From Chlorobiaceae bacterium (GTDB lineage: Bacteria > Bacteroidota > Chlorobiia > Chlorobiales > Chlorobiaceae), in assembly GCA_013334865.1 (NCBI GenBank), contig JAAXWS010000011.1, positions 27,446 through 91,445 on the forward strand: 64,000 nt of DNA, read 5' to 3'. Every line of letters begins with the position of its first letter. Position 1 is the first letter of the stretch. Positions 10,119 through 20,010 of this stretch are shown here, in pieces. The notes beneath the pieces were generated by a model that made no database searches, was not told the DNA's origin, and saw only the letters and a program-made list of their open reading frames with translations. Both the position numbers and the translations under genes were made by a program.

Positions 10119-11066
10119 TCAGGCCTCCACGACCGGTTCGAGTGCTCCGAACGACATGCCTGCTTCGGAAAGCTCTACTCGGCACCTCGCTCCGACGGGC
10201 ATGGTCATGAGCTCCTGGATATGGCCGTACGAGAGTCCCGTCAGGACCGGCGTCCCCTCGGGCATCCTGTTCGCGTAGTAGGAGAACATCTTGTCGAACC
10301 GGTAGTCCCTGTTCTCGTCCGAGGGGTTCTTGCAGAACTGCCCGAACATGAGGCCGCGGCACTTCTGGATGAGGCTGGCGTTGAAAAGGTGCGAGAGCAT
10401 CCTGTCGATACGGTAGGCGGGTTCGTTGATGTCCTCGGCGAAGAGCAGGGATCCCCTGAACGACGGGAGGAACGGCGTGCCGATCATGGACGAGAGCACC
10501 GAAAGGTTGCCTCCGATCAGGCGCCCGGTGGCAGCTCCGGGCTTCAGGCACCGGACCGGGTGGTCCGGGAAGTTCCTGAGCGAGCGTCCGTATGCCGGGT
10601 CGGTCAGCACTCCCCAGAAGTTCTCCTCGGTGTACGCGGTCGGGGCATAGAGCTCCGTGGCGATCATCGGCCCCGAGAAGTTGACCAGGCCGGTCCTGGC
10701 GAACACGGAGAGCGAGATCGCCGTGATGTCGGAGTAACCGACGAGGATCTTTGGGTTCGAGGCGATGAGGTCGTAGTCGATCCGGTCGAGCAGCCTCGTC
10801 GCCCCTGCGCCTCCGCGCAGGCAGAAGACTGCCTTGACGCCGGTGTCGGAGAACATCTGGTGGATGTCGTGCAGCTTGTACCGGTCGGTGTGCGCCGGGT
10901 CGTGTTCGGCCTGGTTCAGGTAACGGGAGGGTTTGACCCTGTAGCCGTTGCGCTCGAGGTACGCCACGGCCTGGCCGATCTTTTCCGGTTCGGCGCAGGT
11001 CGAAGAGGGGGAGATCAGTCCGATAACGTCTCCCTTGCGAAGGGCTTTTGGTATCAGGATCCTCAT
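10119..11066 (-). CDS. LD-carboxypeptidase, peptidase S66 family
   Basis: Members of this family trim the terminal D-Ala from muropeptide tetrapeptides for cell-wall recycling; MccF relatives hydrolyse acyl-adenylates. The 315 residues begin with the family block (KGDVIGLISPSS). They carry the nucleophile in ILVGYSDIT (Ser of GYSD), with downstream Glu and His candidates (FAEDINEPAYRIDRML, and YGHIQELMTMPVGARCRVEL). The length matches LdcA. It lacks a signal peptide, in line with a cytoplasmic recycling enzyme. It lies beyond the terminator that ends the atpD-atpC unit. Confidence 0.88.
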   Translation of the reverse strand: MRILIPKALRKGDVIGLISPSSTCAEPEKIGQAVAYLERNGYRVKPSRYLNQAEHDPAHTDRYKLHDIHQMFSDTGVKAVFCLRGGAGATRLLDRIDYDLIASNPKILVGYSDITAISLSVFARTGLVNFSGPMIATELYAPTAYTEENFWGVLTDPAYGRSLRNFPDHPVRCLKPGAATGRLIGGNLSVLSSMIGTPFLPSFRGSLLFAEDINEPAYRIDRMLSHLFNASLIQKCRGLMFGQFCKNPSDENRDYRFDKMFSYYANRMPEGTPVLTGLSYGHIQELMTMPVGARCRVELSEAGMSFGALEPVVEA

Positions 11067-11071
11067 GGGCG

Positions 11072-11112
11072 AAAAAAAACATCAGCAGCACTTGTCGGCA
11101 CTGCTGATGTTT
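11072..11112 (-). terminator. Rho-independent terminator after atpD-atpC
   Basis: A perfect 12-bp stem (11077-11088 with 11101-11112) encloses a 12-nt loop and is followed on the minus strand by eight T residues. It ends the atpD-atpC transcript before the LD-carboxypeptidase gene. Confidence 0.85.
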
Positions 11113-11142
11113 CAGGTTGGTTGCGCTTCCGGGGCTTCTCCC

Positions 11143-11409
11143 TCAGGAGACGTCCTCGGTAAGCAGAATCGCCTTGTTGTTGCTCACTTCGAAGAAGCCG
11201 TCGGCAATCTGGAACGACTGCGTGGACTTGTCGGGAAGCGAGAGCTTCACCTTGCCGTTTTTCAGTGCGGCGAGCAGCGGCGCATGGCCTTTCAGGACCT
11301 GGAAGAGTCCGTCCTGACCGGGAGCGATGATGCTGCTGACCTCACCCGAGAAGAACAGCTTCTGCGGCGTGACGATGTCGATCGTTAAGGCTTTATCGGA
11401 ACTGGCCAT
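11143..11409 (-). CDS. atpC: ATP synthase F1 epsilon subunit, short form
   Basis: This is a rotor-stalk subunit of F1. The 88 residues cover only the N-terminal beta-sandwich ([44 protein letters not shown] in pieces). The usual protein has about 130-140 residues with a C-terminal helical hairpin that inhibits ATP hydrolysis; that hairpin is absent. Short epsilon subunits are known from green sulfur bacteria, so this looks natural rather than a truncation. The gene follows atpD by 14 bp and is followed by a terminator. Confidence 0.93.
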   Translation of the reverse strand: MASSDKALTIDIVTPQKLFFSGEVSSIIAPGQDGLFQVLKGHAPLLAALKNGKVKLSLPDKSTQSFQIADGFFEVSNNKAILLTEDVS

Positions 11410-11423
11410 GTCTTCCCGTTGGT

Positions 11424-12893
<1,470 letters not shown>

Positions 12894-12930
12894 TCAGCCT
12901 TCCGATGGTTGGCCGGCGACGGTTAGTTTG

Positions 12931-13002
12931 AGCCACCTGAGGGACTTGAACCCACGACCTACTATTTACGAAACAGTTGCTCTACCACTGAGCTAAGGTG
13001 GC
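12931..13002 (-). tRNA. tRNA-Thr (anticodon CGU)
   Basis: This 72-nt cloverleaf has a 7-bp acceptor stem GCCACCU/AGGUGGC, the D-arm GCUCAGUGGUAGAGC, the anticodon loop UUCGUAA giving CGU, and the T-loop UUCAAGU. One U-U mismatch lies in the T stem. CCA is not encoded. It reads ACG codons. Confidence 0.93.
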
Positions 13003-13187
13003 CTTGAAACGGCAGCCCGACAGGCGAGCTACAAAATCAAAGCCAAAATATAGCTTAATTGTTTTCAAAACACAAAGCAATTATCAGGAGCCCGAAGGGT
13101 TGAAAAATATCGCGGATTACCCTATTATTCATGGCGCGACCGTCGTTATCATTGGCCAGTTTCATTACATTGAGCAAAGGATCCGAT

Positions 13188-13715
13188 ATGAAAAACACCC
13201 TGTCCCGATTCCAGGCCCTTTGTGCCACCCTGCTGATCGTGATCGCAGCCCTGACCCTTGCCCATCCCGCCATGGCGGCGCCGGTCAAGGCGCCCTCCTT
13301 TTCCGGGGTCACCATAGACGGCAAGCCATTCTCATCCGGCACGCTTGCCGGCAAGCCTTACATCGTCAACTTCTTCGCGACCTGGTGCCCGCCATGCCGC
13401 GCGGAGATACCCGACATGGTCGCGGTCCAGAAGGAATGGGCCCCGAAAGGCTTCACCTTCGTCGGTATCGCCGTCAATGAAAAAGTGCCTTCCGTGCAGG
13501 GCTTCATGAAGAGCAACGGGATCACCTATCCTGTGCTCATGGCCACCCCGGAGCTTGTCCAGGCCTTCAACCGCCATGTCGACGGCGGCATTTCGGGTAT
13601 TCCGACGACCTTCGTCGTCGACGCTTCGGGCAACCTGACCAATGTCATCATCGGGCCCCGCGACAAGGCGGCGTTCGAGCAGATCATCAGGGCATCGCTC
13701 CCGAAGAAGAAGTGA
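13188..13715 (+). CDS. TlpA-like periplasmic thioredoxin
   Basis: This is a predicted thiol-disulfide oxidoreductase acting in the periplasm. The start at 13188 is chosen because AAAGGA lies 8 bases before it and the protein then opens with a clean signal peptide (MKNTLSRFQALCATLLIVIA, cleaved near AMA-AP). The mature part has the TlpA/ResA pattern: a redox motif WCPPC near residue 67, and the cis-Pro loop GIPTTFVVD near residue 143. Its 175 residues fit the family. A role in cytochrome c maturation or sulfur chemistry is possible but not shown by neighbours. A strong terminator follows. Confidence 0.88.
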   Translation: MKNTLSRFQALCATLLIVIAALTLAHPAMAAPVKAPSFSGVTIDGKPFSSGTLAGKPYIVNFFATWCPPCRAEIPDMVAVQKEWAPKGFTFVGIAVNEKVPSVQGFMKSNGITYPVLMATPELVQAFNRHVDGGISGIPTTFVVDASGNLTNVIIGPRDKAAFEQIIRASLPKKK

Positions 13716-13792
13716 AATGAGTCCCGCCGCAATGTTTCCGACTGCAATGCCTACCGCAAGAGACCGCAGGCTTCACGCATCATCACCACGTA

Positions 13793-13829
13793 CGCCCCGG
13801 AGGACCAGTTCGCCGGGGCGCGTTTTTTT
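13793..13829 (+). terminator. Rho-independent terminator after the tlpA-like gene
   Basis: The stem CGCCCCGG/CCGGGGCG (13793-13800 with 13813-13820) is followed by CG and seven T residues. Confidence 0.85.
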
Positions 13830-13877
13830 CTCCCCTTTTTTCCGTTAACCCGTTCTCATCAACCGATCATTATCATT

Positions 13878-15740
13878 ATGGAACCGATCCCTCTCAACGC
13901 ACCTGCATACGTCAGGAACCGTAAGCTGTTACAATGGGTCAAGGAGACTGCAGAGCTCTGCTTGCCTGATTCCGTGTACTGGTGCGACGGTTCACAGGAG
14001 GAGTATGACCGCCTGTGCGGCGAAATGGTGAACAGCGGCACCTTCATCAGGCTCTCCGAACAGAAGCGCCCGAACAGCTACCTCTGCCGTTCGGACCCGA
14101 GCGACGTCGCCAGGGTCGAGGATCGCACCTTCATCTGCAGCATCCGCAAGCAGGATGCCGGTCCGACCAACAACTGGGTGGCCCCCAGGGAGATGAAGTC
14201 GACCCTCAAAAAGCTGTTCTCAGGCTGCATGAAGGGGCGCACCATGTATGTCATCCCCTTCAGCATGGGTCCGCTCGGATCGCACATCTCCCACATCGGC
14301 GTGGAGATCTCCGATTCGCCTTACGTGGTCACCAACATGCGGATCATGACCAGGATGGGACGCGCCGCCATGGAGCTCCTCGGCGAGGAGTCCGATTTCG
14401 TGCCGTGCCTGCACTCGGTCGGTGCGCCGCTCGAGCCCGGCCAGCAGGATGTCCCGTGGCCCTGCAACGACACCAAGTATATCGTCCACTTTCCCGAAGA
14501 GCGCTCGATCGTCTCTTTCGGAAGCGGCTACGGCGGCAACGCCCTGCTCGGCAAGAAATGTTTCGCCCTTCGCATCGCCTCATCGATGGCCCGTGACGAA
14601 GGCTGGCTTGCCGAGCACATGCTGATCCTTGGCGTCGAATCCCCCGAAGGCGAGAAAGACTACGTGGCCGCCGCCTTCCCGAGCGCCTGCGGCAAGACCA
14701 ACTTCGCCATGATGATCCCGCCGACGGAAATGGAGGGCTGGAAGATCACTACCATCGGCGACGACATCGCCTGGATCAAGCCCGGCAAGGACGGGCGCCT
14801 GCACGCGATCAACCCCGAGTACGGCTTTTTCGGCGTCGCCCCCGGCACTTCGGTGAAGAGCAACCCGAACGCCATGGCCACCCTGTACGCCAACTGCATC
14901 TTCACCAACGTGGCGCTGACCCCGGACGGAGACGTCTGGTGGGAGGATATGACCAAGGAGGCTCCGCCGTCGCTCATCGACTGGCAGGGCAAGCCATGGA
15001 CTCCCGACTGCGGGCGTCCTGCAGCCCACCCGAACGCGCGCTTCACCTCGCCGGCGAGCCAGTGCCCCTCGATCGATCCCGGTTGGGAGAATCCCGAGGG
15101 AGTGCCGATCTCGGCCTTCATCTTCGGCGGTCGCCGTGGCGACACCATCCCGCTGGTCTACCAGTCGGCGAACTGGTACTACGGCGTCTACCTTGCCGCC
15201 ACGATGGGCTCGGAAAAGACCGCCGCCGCCGCCGGCAAGATCGGCGACGTCCGCCGCGACCCCTTCGCCATGCTGCCCTTCTGCGGCTACCACATGGGCG
15301 ACTACTTCAACCATTGGCTGCAGATGGGACGCACCCTCTCCGAGCCGCCGAGGATCTTCGGCGTGAACTGGTTCCGCAAGGACGAGAACGGCAAATTCCT
15401 CTGGCCGGGCTTCGGCGACAACATGCGGGTCCTCAAGTGGATCATCGGCAGGGTGCACGGCCGTTCGGCCGCGGTCGAAAGCCCGCTCGGCTGGATGCCG
15501 AAGTACGAGTCGCTTGACTGGCGCGGGCTCGAGGACTTCACGTTCGAGCAGTTCACCAAGCTCATGTCGGTCGACCGCGAGGCCTGGAAGCAGGAGCTCT
15601 TCTCGCACGAGGAGCTGCTCGAGAAGCTCTACGACAAGCTGCCGAAGGAGTTCAACCACATCCGTGAGCTGATGCTTTCGACGCTCTGGATGTCGCCCGA
15701 GCACTGGGCGCTTGCTCCCGAGCGCTACTCGGAGCAGTGA
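13878..15740 (+). CDS. pckG: Phosphoenolpyruvate carboxykinase (GTP)
   Basis: It interconverts oxaloacetate plus GTP and PEP plus CO2 plus GDP, linking the reverse TCA cycle to carbohydrate synthesis. The 620 residues match the GTP-dependent family. The P-loop-like [13 protein letters not shown] near residue 265 carries the hyper-reactive Cys and the Lys-Thr nucleotide site. [21 protein letters not shown] is the metal/PEP block, and [15 protein letters not shown] follows near 415. It is divergent from atpD across tRNA-Thr and the tlpA-like gene. A terminator follows at 15811. Confidence 0.97.
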   Translation: MEPIPLNAPAYVRNRKLLQWVKETAELCLPDSVYWCDGSQEEYDRLCGEMVNSGTFIRLSEQKRPNSYLCRSDPSDVARVEDRTFICSIRKQDAGPTNNWVAPREMKSTLKKLFSGCMKGRTMYVIPFSMGPLGSHISHIGVEISDSPYVVTNMRIMTRMGRAAMELLGEESDFVPCLHSVGAPLEPGQQDVPWPCNDTKYIVHFPEERSIVSFGSGYGGNALLGKKCFALRIASSMARDEGWLAEHMLILGVESPEGEKDYVAAAFPSACGKTNFAMMIPPTEMEGWKITTIGDDIAWIKPGKDGRLHAINPEYGFFGVAPGTSVKSNPNAMATLYANCIFTNVALTPDGDVWWEDMTKEAPPSLIDWQGKPWTPDCGRPAAHPNARFTSPASQCPSIDPGWENPEGVPISAFIFGGRRGDTIPLVYQSANWYYGVYLAATMGSEKTAAAAGKIGDVRRDPFAMLPFCGYHMGDYFNHWLQMGRTLSEPPRIFGVNWFRKDENGKFLWPGFGDNMRVLKWIIGRVHGRSAAVESPLGWMPKYESLDWRGLEDFTFEQFTKLMSVDREAWKQELFSHEELLEKLYDKLPKEFNHIRELMLSTLWMSPEHWALAPERYSEQ

Positions 15741-15760
15741 CGAGCGGGAATGGTCGTGAT

Positions 15761-15780
15761 GCGTAACGCGTAACGCGTGA
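15761..15780. repeat. GCGTAAC short tandem repeat
   Basis: Two and a half copies of GCGTAAC lie just after the pckG stop codon. The motif is of the same kind as other short iterated sequences in convergent intergenic gaps of this window. Confidence 0.4.
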
Positions 15781-15810
15781 CACTTGACGAACGTGATGCG
15801 GATGATTCCG

Positions 15811-15846
15811 AAAGAGCGGGCAGCGATGTCCGCTCTTTTATTCGTT
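15811..15846 (+). terminator. Terminator of pckG
   Basis: A 9-bp stem AAAGAGCGG/CCGCTCTTT (15811-15819 with 15830-15838) with a 10-nt loop is followed by a moderately T-rich tail. Confidence 0.75.
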
Positions 15847-15862
15847 TGCCGGGAATTGTTGG

Positions 15863-15895
15863 AAAAAGAAAAGGCGCCCTTGAACGGCGCCTTTT
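15863..15895 (-). terminator. Terminator of the dodecin gene
   Basis: The stem AAAAGGCGCC/GGCGCCTTTT (15869-15878 with 15886-15895) is followed on the minus strand by a T-rich tail. Confidence 0.75.
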
Positions 15896-15916
15896 CGCAT
15901 GATCCTTCGACCGCGC

Positions 15917-16126
15917 TCAGTCTTCGAGCGTGAAGCCGATCTTGACGGTGACCTGCCAGTAGGCGACTTTCTGGTTCTCGACGTGGCAGCGGGTTTCGAC
16001 GACTTCGACCCAGCGGATGTTCCTGACCGATTCTGCGGCTTTTGCGACGGCGTTGTTCACGGCCTCTTCGATGCTGGACGGGGAGGAGCCGACGACCTCG
16101 ATCTTCTTATAGATGTGTGAGCTCAT
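15917..16126 (-). CDS. Dodecin family flavin-binding protein
   Basis: Dodecins are about 70-residue proteins that form hollow dodecamers storing flavins or CoA. The 69 residues follow the family pattern throughout: [20 protein letters not shown], then the helix [19 protein letters not shown] with the flavin-stacking Trp (IRWVEV), and [13 protein letters not shown] at the C-terminus. It is monocistronic with its own terminator. Confidence 0.93.
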   Translation of the reverse strand: MSSHIYKKIEVVGSSPSSIEEAVNNAVAKAAESVRNIRWVEVVETRCHVENQKVAYWQVTVKIGFTLED

Positions 16127-16629
16127 GATGCAAGATGTTTGCGGTTTATGGGATGATAACGGTAAATCCGCCGGGCGGATGCTCTTTTCAGGATAAGGAA
16201 AAATAGGATTCGCGGACGGAAAAAATTTCCGATACCCGATAATTTCTTCATCGGCTGTCGATCGACCGGGTCGGCCGGAATGCCTCTAAGTTATTGCTCG
16301 GTAATCGGTAAGGTGGTGCGCTCGGCTTCCTTTGGCGCGCTCCCGGGCGATGAATTCGTTTGCGGGAATCCTTCTTTTGTGTTAATATATCGATATTCGC
16401 TTATATAGATATACGGTTTTCCGGTGAGCCGGAATCCTTGTCCGTTTTGCCGCATCCTTCCGAACCCTGAATCTGTCGTTCCGGTCGCTGCCGGCAGTGA
16501 GCCTGTTCCGGTGCTCCAGCCGCATCCGGCGATCCCCGACGGTTCATCTCCATGGCCGGCCAGCATGCAACGCGCTGGCTGTTTCAGGGACCTCCCCCGG
16601 CCGGCTACCGCCGACCGGGCTCAAGACGG

Positions 16630-16663
16630 CCGGAAGCACACTGCCGCAAGGTTGTGCTTCCGG
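16630..16663. other. Perfect 11-bp hairpin in the orphan region
   Basis: The arms CCGGAAGCACA (16630-16640) and TGTGCTTCCGG (16653-16663) flank a 12-nt loop. No T run follows, so it looks like an RNA structural element rather than a terminator. Confidence 0.55.
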
Positions 16664-16963
16664 ACCTGAAACTGCTGCTTTGCAGCATCTGCGAACGGTG
16701 AGGACAGCCGCGGCCTGTCCTTCATCGACAGTAAAGATCCTGATCAGCTCAGATTCTGGCGTGATTCGTCCATGAATACGGATTCACGATCGAGTCGGGA
16801 CGTCGCAAAGGCGACAGCGTTGACCATGCTTTTCAAGCCTCGGGTGCGGTTCGGCCCCTGGAATGTTTAACCATTTGACCGGGAACAGCACCAATGAATG
16901 GTCGCAGGATCGACTCGCGTGAGCCTATCGACTCCGGCCTGGAGGGTGGGGATGGTGAATCTG

Positions 16964-16984
16964 AAAACGGTTCGCCGTTTTTTT
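16964..16984 (+). terminator. UUCG-tetraloop rho-independent terminator
   Basis: AAAACGG, TTCG, CCGTTTT and three more T residues form a compact terminator on the + strand. No + strand gene lies upstream within 1 kb, which implies an unannotated transcript. Confidence 0.65.
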
Positions 16985-17172
16985 CCAGATGCCGGCTCAA
17001 CAGGGCCGGGTTCGCCGGACGCAACGAATGCACGGCAGGTGAGCCGGGTTCAGGATTCGGCGGCGAATTCTGAACCGAAGGGGTTCGGGGCGGCTGTGCG
17101 TCCCATGGCGCGGACTCTGCCTCAGGCCGGAGCTCGCGGAGCGAAGAGTCGGATAGTGAGCGTTGACGTTCT

Positions 17173-17210
17173 CCGTTGAGCCTTCCCGGGTTGGCGGGAA
17201 AGCTCAACGG
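17173..17210. other. Long interrupted hairpin beyond the satP-like gene
   Basis: A 9-bp stem CCGTTGAGC/GCTCAACGG, one C/A mismatch, then a 6-bp stem TTCCCG/CGGGAA with a 6-nt loop. It lies 15 bp past the stop of the minus-strand satP-like gene and could end or stabilise that transcript, though no T run follows. Confidence 0.5.
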
Positions 17211-17224
17211 TCGACGGTAGACGG

Positions 17225-17770
17225 TCAGAGGCCAAGCGAGTGCAGCAGCAGCGGGAGGGCGCAGACACCGATCGCCACGTTCAGTGCGCCGCAGATCTTG
17301 GTGATGACGTTGTTGTGCTTGTACCAGGTGAACGGCAGCAGGATGGTCAGGCCGTTGATGAGCACCAGGACGGTGCCGAGGGGCCAGATCTTGCCGAGCA
17401 TGAACGCCTTGTAGCTGAAGAGCGCGGTCATGAAGAAGATGCCGAGAAAGAAGTGGGCGTAGACCTTCTTGTCTCCGGGATTGTAGAAGTGCATGGCCAC
17501 GACGACCCAGAACAGTCCGTAGGTGGCGAAGATGGTCCCGATATACACGCGGGCTTCCGGAGGCATGCCCACATCGAACAGGTAGAGGACGACGGCCGTG
17601 AAGATCTGGGCGACCCCGCCGAACCACAGGGCGACGTTCGCCAGGCTTCTGAAGAGCTTGCCGTGGTCGGTTTCGTTGTTGAGGCCGAAGCCGAGCTGCT
17701 CGAGGCCGAATACCCATACGGTCACCATGAGGCCGAATACCCCTATAGCTTCCGGATTGACAACGTTCAT
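17225..17770 (-). CDS. Acetate/succinate transporter family protein (GPR1/FUN34/YaaH)
   Basis: This 181-residue inner-membrane protein has six predicted helices, the size and layout of SatP. The family signature NPxPLGL near the N-terminus appears as NPEAIGVFGL (residues 5-14), and FATYGLFWVVVAMHF lies in helix 4. The family forms hexameric acetate or succinate channels. Acetate photoassimilation is a known trait of green sulfur bacteria, which makes an acetate role plausible, but the altered signature leaves the substrate open. It is monocistronic, with a hairpin downstream. Confidence 0.8.
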   Translation of the reverse strand: MNVVNPEAIGVFGLMVTVWVFGLEQLGFGLNNETDHGKLFRSLANVALWFGGVAQIFTAVVLYLFDVGMPPEARVYIGTIFATYGLFWVVVAMHFYNPGDKKVYAHFFLGIFFMTALFSYKAFMLGKIWPLGTVLVLINGLTILLPFTWYKHNNVITKICGALNVAIGVCALPLLLHSLGL

Positions 17771-18028
17771 CTGAAGTACTCCTTTCTCTTTGTGTTGGTT
17801 GTTGTGTTCCGGTTTCCGGAGATTTTATACGGAACTGCAGCAATTCCGAAAACCGAGCCAAAATTTACCGTTAATAAACTTCAATTCTGATTTTTTTAAA
17901 TCGGATCAAGGTTGTATTGGGTGTTGACGGCAGCTTGGGCAGGCTTTTCTGGACTTCGTTGAAGAAATCCCGTCGTTTTTCATACCTTTTCAGCGGCAGA
18001 AACTCCGAGAGAACGATGATTACCTTAC

Positions 18029-19345
18029 ATGAGCGCAGCTTCAGAAGGCCCGTCAAGAAAACCTCCTTCCGGTAACGGCCATGAAGCCTCGTCCGGCCTG
18101 AAGCCGCGCCTCCTTTCGGCTTTTCCCGCATTTGCCAGCCGGAATTTCCGCCTCTACTTCATCGGCCAGATCGTGTCGATGATCGGCACCTGGCTGCAGA
18201 TGGTCGCGCAGGGGTGGCTGGTGCTCGAAATGACCGGTTCCGCTTTCTGGGTGGGCGTCGCAGCGGCGACCTCGACCATACCGACCCTTTTCCTCTCGCT
18301 CATCGGCGGCGTGATCGTGGACCGCTACCCCCGCAAGGTCATCCTGCTCTGGACGCAGTCGCTCTCCATGGCCCTCGCCTTCATTCTCGGTACTTTCACG
18401 CTGACCCATTCCGTGACCCTCCCGGTCATCCTGGTGCTTGCATTCCTGCTCGGCTGCATCGGCGCGGTGGCGACCCCGGCCATCCAGGCCTTCCTCAGCG
18501 AGATGGTCGACCGCAGCCAGCTGCACTCGGCCGTTGCGCTCAACGCATCGATCTTCAACGCCTCAAGGGTCATCGGCCCCGCCATCGCAGGCCTCATGAT
18601 CTCATGGGTCGGCACGGGCGGCGCATTCGTGGCCAACGGCCTGAGCTATGTTGCCGTCATCGTCGCCCTGCTTGCGATTTCGACGCCGCGTGTAGAGCCG
18701 AAGAGCGTCAACGAACACCCCCTGCAGTCGATCCGGGACGGAGTATCCTACACCTGGCGCCATCCGCTCCTCAGGACGATCGTCCTGTTCGTGGCCGCCG
18801 TGTCGATCTTCGGCTGGTCCTTCATGGCGATGCTTCCGGTGGTCGCCAAGCAAACCTTCGGGCTCGGCGCTTCCGGCATGGGCACGCTTTTCTCGGCTTT
18901 CGGCATGGGCTCGCTGACCGCGACCTTCTTGGTCTCGATGTCGAGCGGGCGGATCGGCGCCCCGAGGATGGTTGTGGGAGGCATCCTCACCTTCACCCTG
19001 GCGCTGATCGCCTTCACCTTTGCGACGGCCGTACCGCTCGCCCTCTGCTTCCTTTTCATCTCAGGTCTCGGCATGCTTTCAGCGTTCGCCACCATGACCG
19101 CCACCGTGCAGCGGCTGGTCGAAGATCGCTACCGGGGGCGCGTGATGAGCATCTACCTTATGGTGCTGATGGGGCTGATGCCGGTCGGCAACTTCATGAT
19201 CGGCATTATTTCAGAGCGTTTCGGCACCGCTGTGGCTATCCGTTTCGGCACGGCGGTTACCCTGGTGGCCACCGTGGCCCTCATCGCCTCCCGCAACAGG
19301 ATTTCGGAGGCCTGGGCCTCATACAGGGCTACCGAAGGGGTATAG
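18029..19345 (+). CDS. MFS exporter (EntS/MFS_3-like)
   Basis: This is a 438-residue major facilitator protein with 12 predicted helices after a polar 30-residue N-terminus. The block FRLYFIGQIVSMIGTWLQMVAQGWLVLEM is typical of the enterobactin-exporter-like MFS_3 group. The loop 2-3 motif appears as GGVIVDRYPRKV, and a loop 8-9 copy appears near SSGRIGAPRMV. The substrate cannot be read from sequence. It is divergent from the SatP-like gene and 49 bp upstream of the msrB start on the same strand. Confidence 0.85.
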   Translation: MSAASEGPSRKPPSGNGHEASSGLKPRLLSAFPAFASRNFRLYFIGQIVSMIGTWLQMVAQGWLVLEMTGSAFWVGVAAATSTIPTLFLSLIGGVIVDRYPRKVILLWTQSLSMALAFILGTFTLTHSVTLPVILVLAFLLGCIGAVATPAIQAFLSEMVDRSQLHSAVALNASIFNASRVIGPAIAGLMISWVGTGGAFVANGLSYVAVIVALLAISTPRVEPKSVNEHPLQSIRDGVSYTWRHPLLRTIVLFVAAVSIFGWSFMAMLPVVAKQTFGLGASGMGTLFSAFGMGSLTATFLVSMSSGRIGAPRMVVGGILTFTLALIAFTFATAVPLALCFLFISGLGMLSAFATMTATVQRLVEDRYRGRVMSIYLMVLMGLMPVGNFMIGIISERFGTAVAIRFGTAVTLVATVALIASRNRISEAWASYRATEGV

Positions 19346-19394
19346 CGGGAACCGTATCGGCGACGGACCGGTTCAGATGGAGAACGATGGTCCC

Positions 19395-19940
19395 ATGAAA
19401 AGCCGGTCGCTTGTGAACATGCTGCTGTTGACGTCGGCCCTGACCGCCTGCCGAGCCGGCACTCCCTCATCGCCAACACCGGAATCCGCATCCATGAACC
19501 AAAAGAAGCACGCATCAAACCCCTGGTACTCGAGGACCGACACCTCGAAGCTCGAACTGCCGGACAGCACGTGGAAGCGGGTGCTGCCGCCCGACCTGTA
19601 CGAGGTGGCCCGGCACGGTGAAACCGAAAGGGCGTTCACCGGCAGGTACCGGGACTTCGAAGGGATAGGAACCTACTACTGCGCGGCCTGCGGCAACGCG
19701 CTATTCCGTTCCGAAGCCAAGTTCGCAAGCACCTGCGGGTGGCCCAGCTTTTTCGAGGCCGAGCGTCCAGGCACTCTGGCATACAGGACTGACAGATCAT
19801 TCGGTATGGTGCGGACCGAAGTCCTGTGCGGCCGTTGCGGCGCGCATCTCGGTCACCTTTTCGATGACGGCCCGCCGCCGACGGGGAAACGCTTCTGCAT
19901 GAACTCGATCTCCCTCGAGTTCGAACCCGACCGAAAGTGA
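19395..19940 (+). CDS. msrB: Peptide-methionine (R)-S-oxide reductase, lipoprotein form
   Basis: MsrB repairs methionine R-sulfoxide in proteins. The start at 19395 gives a lipoprotein signal peptide with lipobox LTAC (Cys16), so the enzyme would be membrane-anchored outside the cytoplasm. The SelR domain covers about residues 50-178: YYCAACGNALF and VLCGRCGAHLGHLFDDG supply the four zinc cysteines, with STCGWPSF between them. The catalytic Cys is in RFCMNSISLEF. The domain is complete. The upstream in-frame start at 19377 would bury the signal peptide and is less likely. Confidence 0.9.
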   Translation: MKSRSLVNMLLLTSALTACRAGTPSSPTPESASMNQKKHASNPWYSRTDTSKLELPDSTWKRVLPPDLYEVARHGETERAFTGRYRDFEGIGTYYCAACGNALFRSEAKFASTCGWPSFFEAERPGTLAYRTDRSFGMVRTEVLCGRCGAHLGHLFDDGPPPTGKRFCMNSISLEFEPDRK

Positions 19941-20010
19941 TGGTGATTCGTGCGTGAGGCCGTTTCTTTCTCGATTTCGATGTTGCAGTGGGTGGTATGC
20001 TTGGCGGGCC

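Larger units (their letters stand above)
16127..17224. other. Long non-coding region, highly structured, with a UUCG terminator
   Basis: About 1.1 kb lies between the dodecin gene and the SatP-like gene with no ORF I can assign to a family; the short ORFs here look random. It holds several good hairpins (16630-16663, 17173-17210, and a weaker one at about 16708-16728) and a rho-independent-type terminator at 16964-16984 on the + strand. AT-rich sequence at 16380-16412 could hold a promoter. A + strand non-coding RNA ending at the terminator is the simplest reading. The published Chlorobi-1 RNA class (two stem-loops plus a terminator) is a candidate I cannot verify. Confidence 0.45.

Noticed and set aside
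16127..17224. RNase P RNA, tmRNA or SRP RNA in the structured orphan region
   Set aside because: I searched by eye for GAGGAAAGTCC, the tmRNA ends and the SRP core GGTCAGGTCCGGAAGG on both strands and saw none.
16833..17861. A 342-codon minus-strand frame across the orphan region and the SatP-like gene
   Set aside because: Its middle reads the SatP-like gene out of frame and the rest has no family resemblance.
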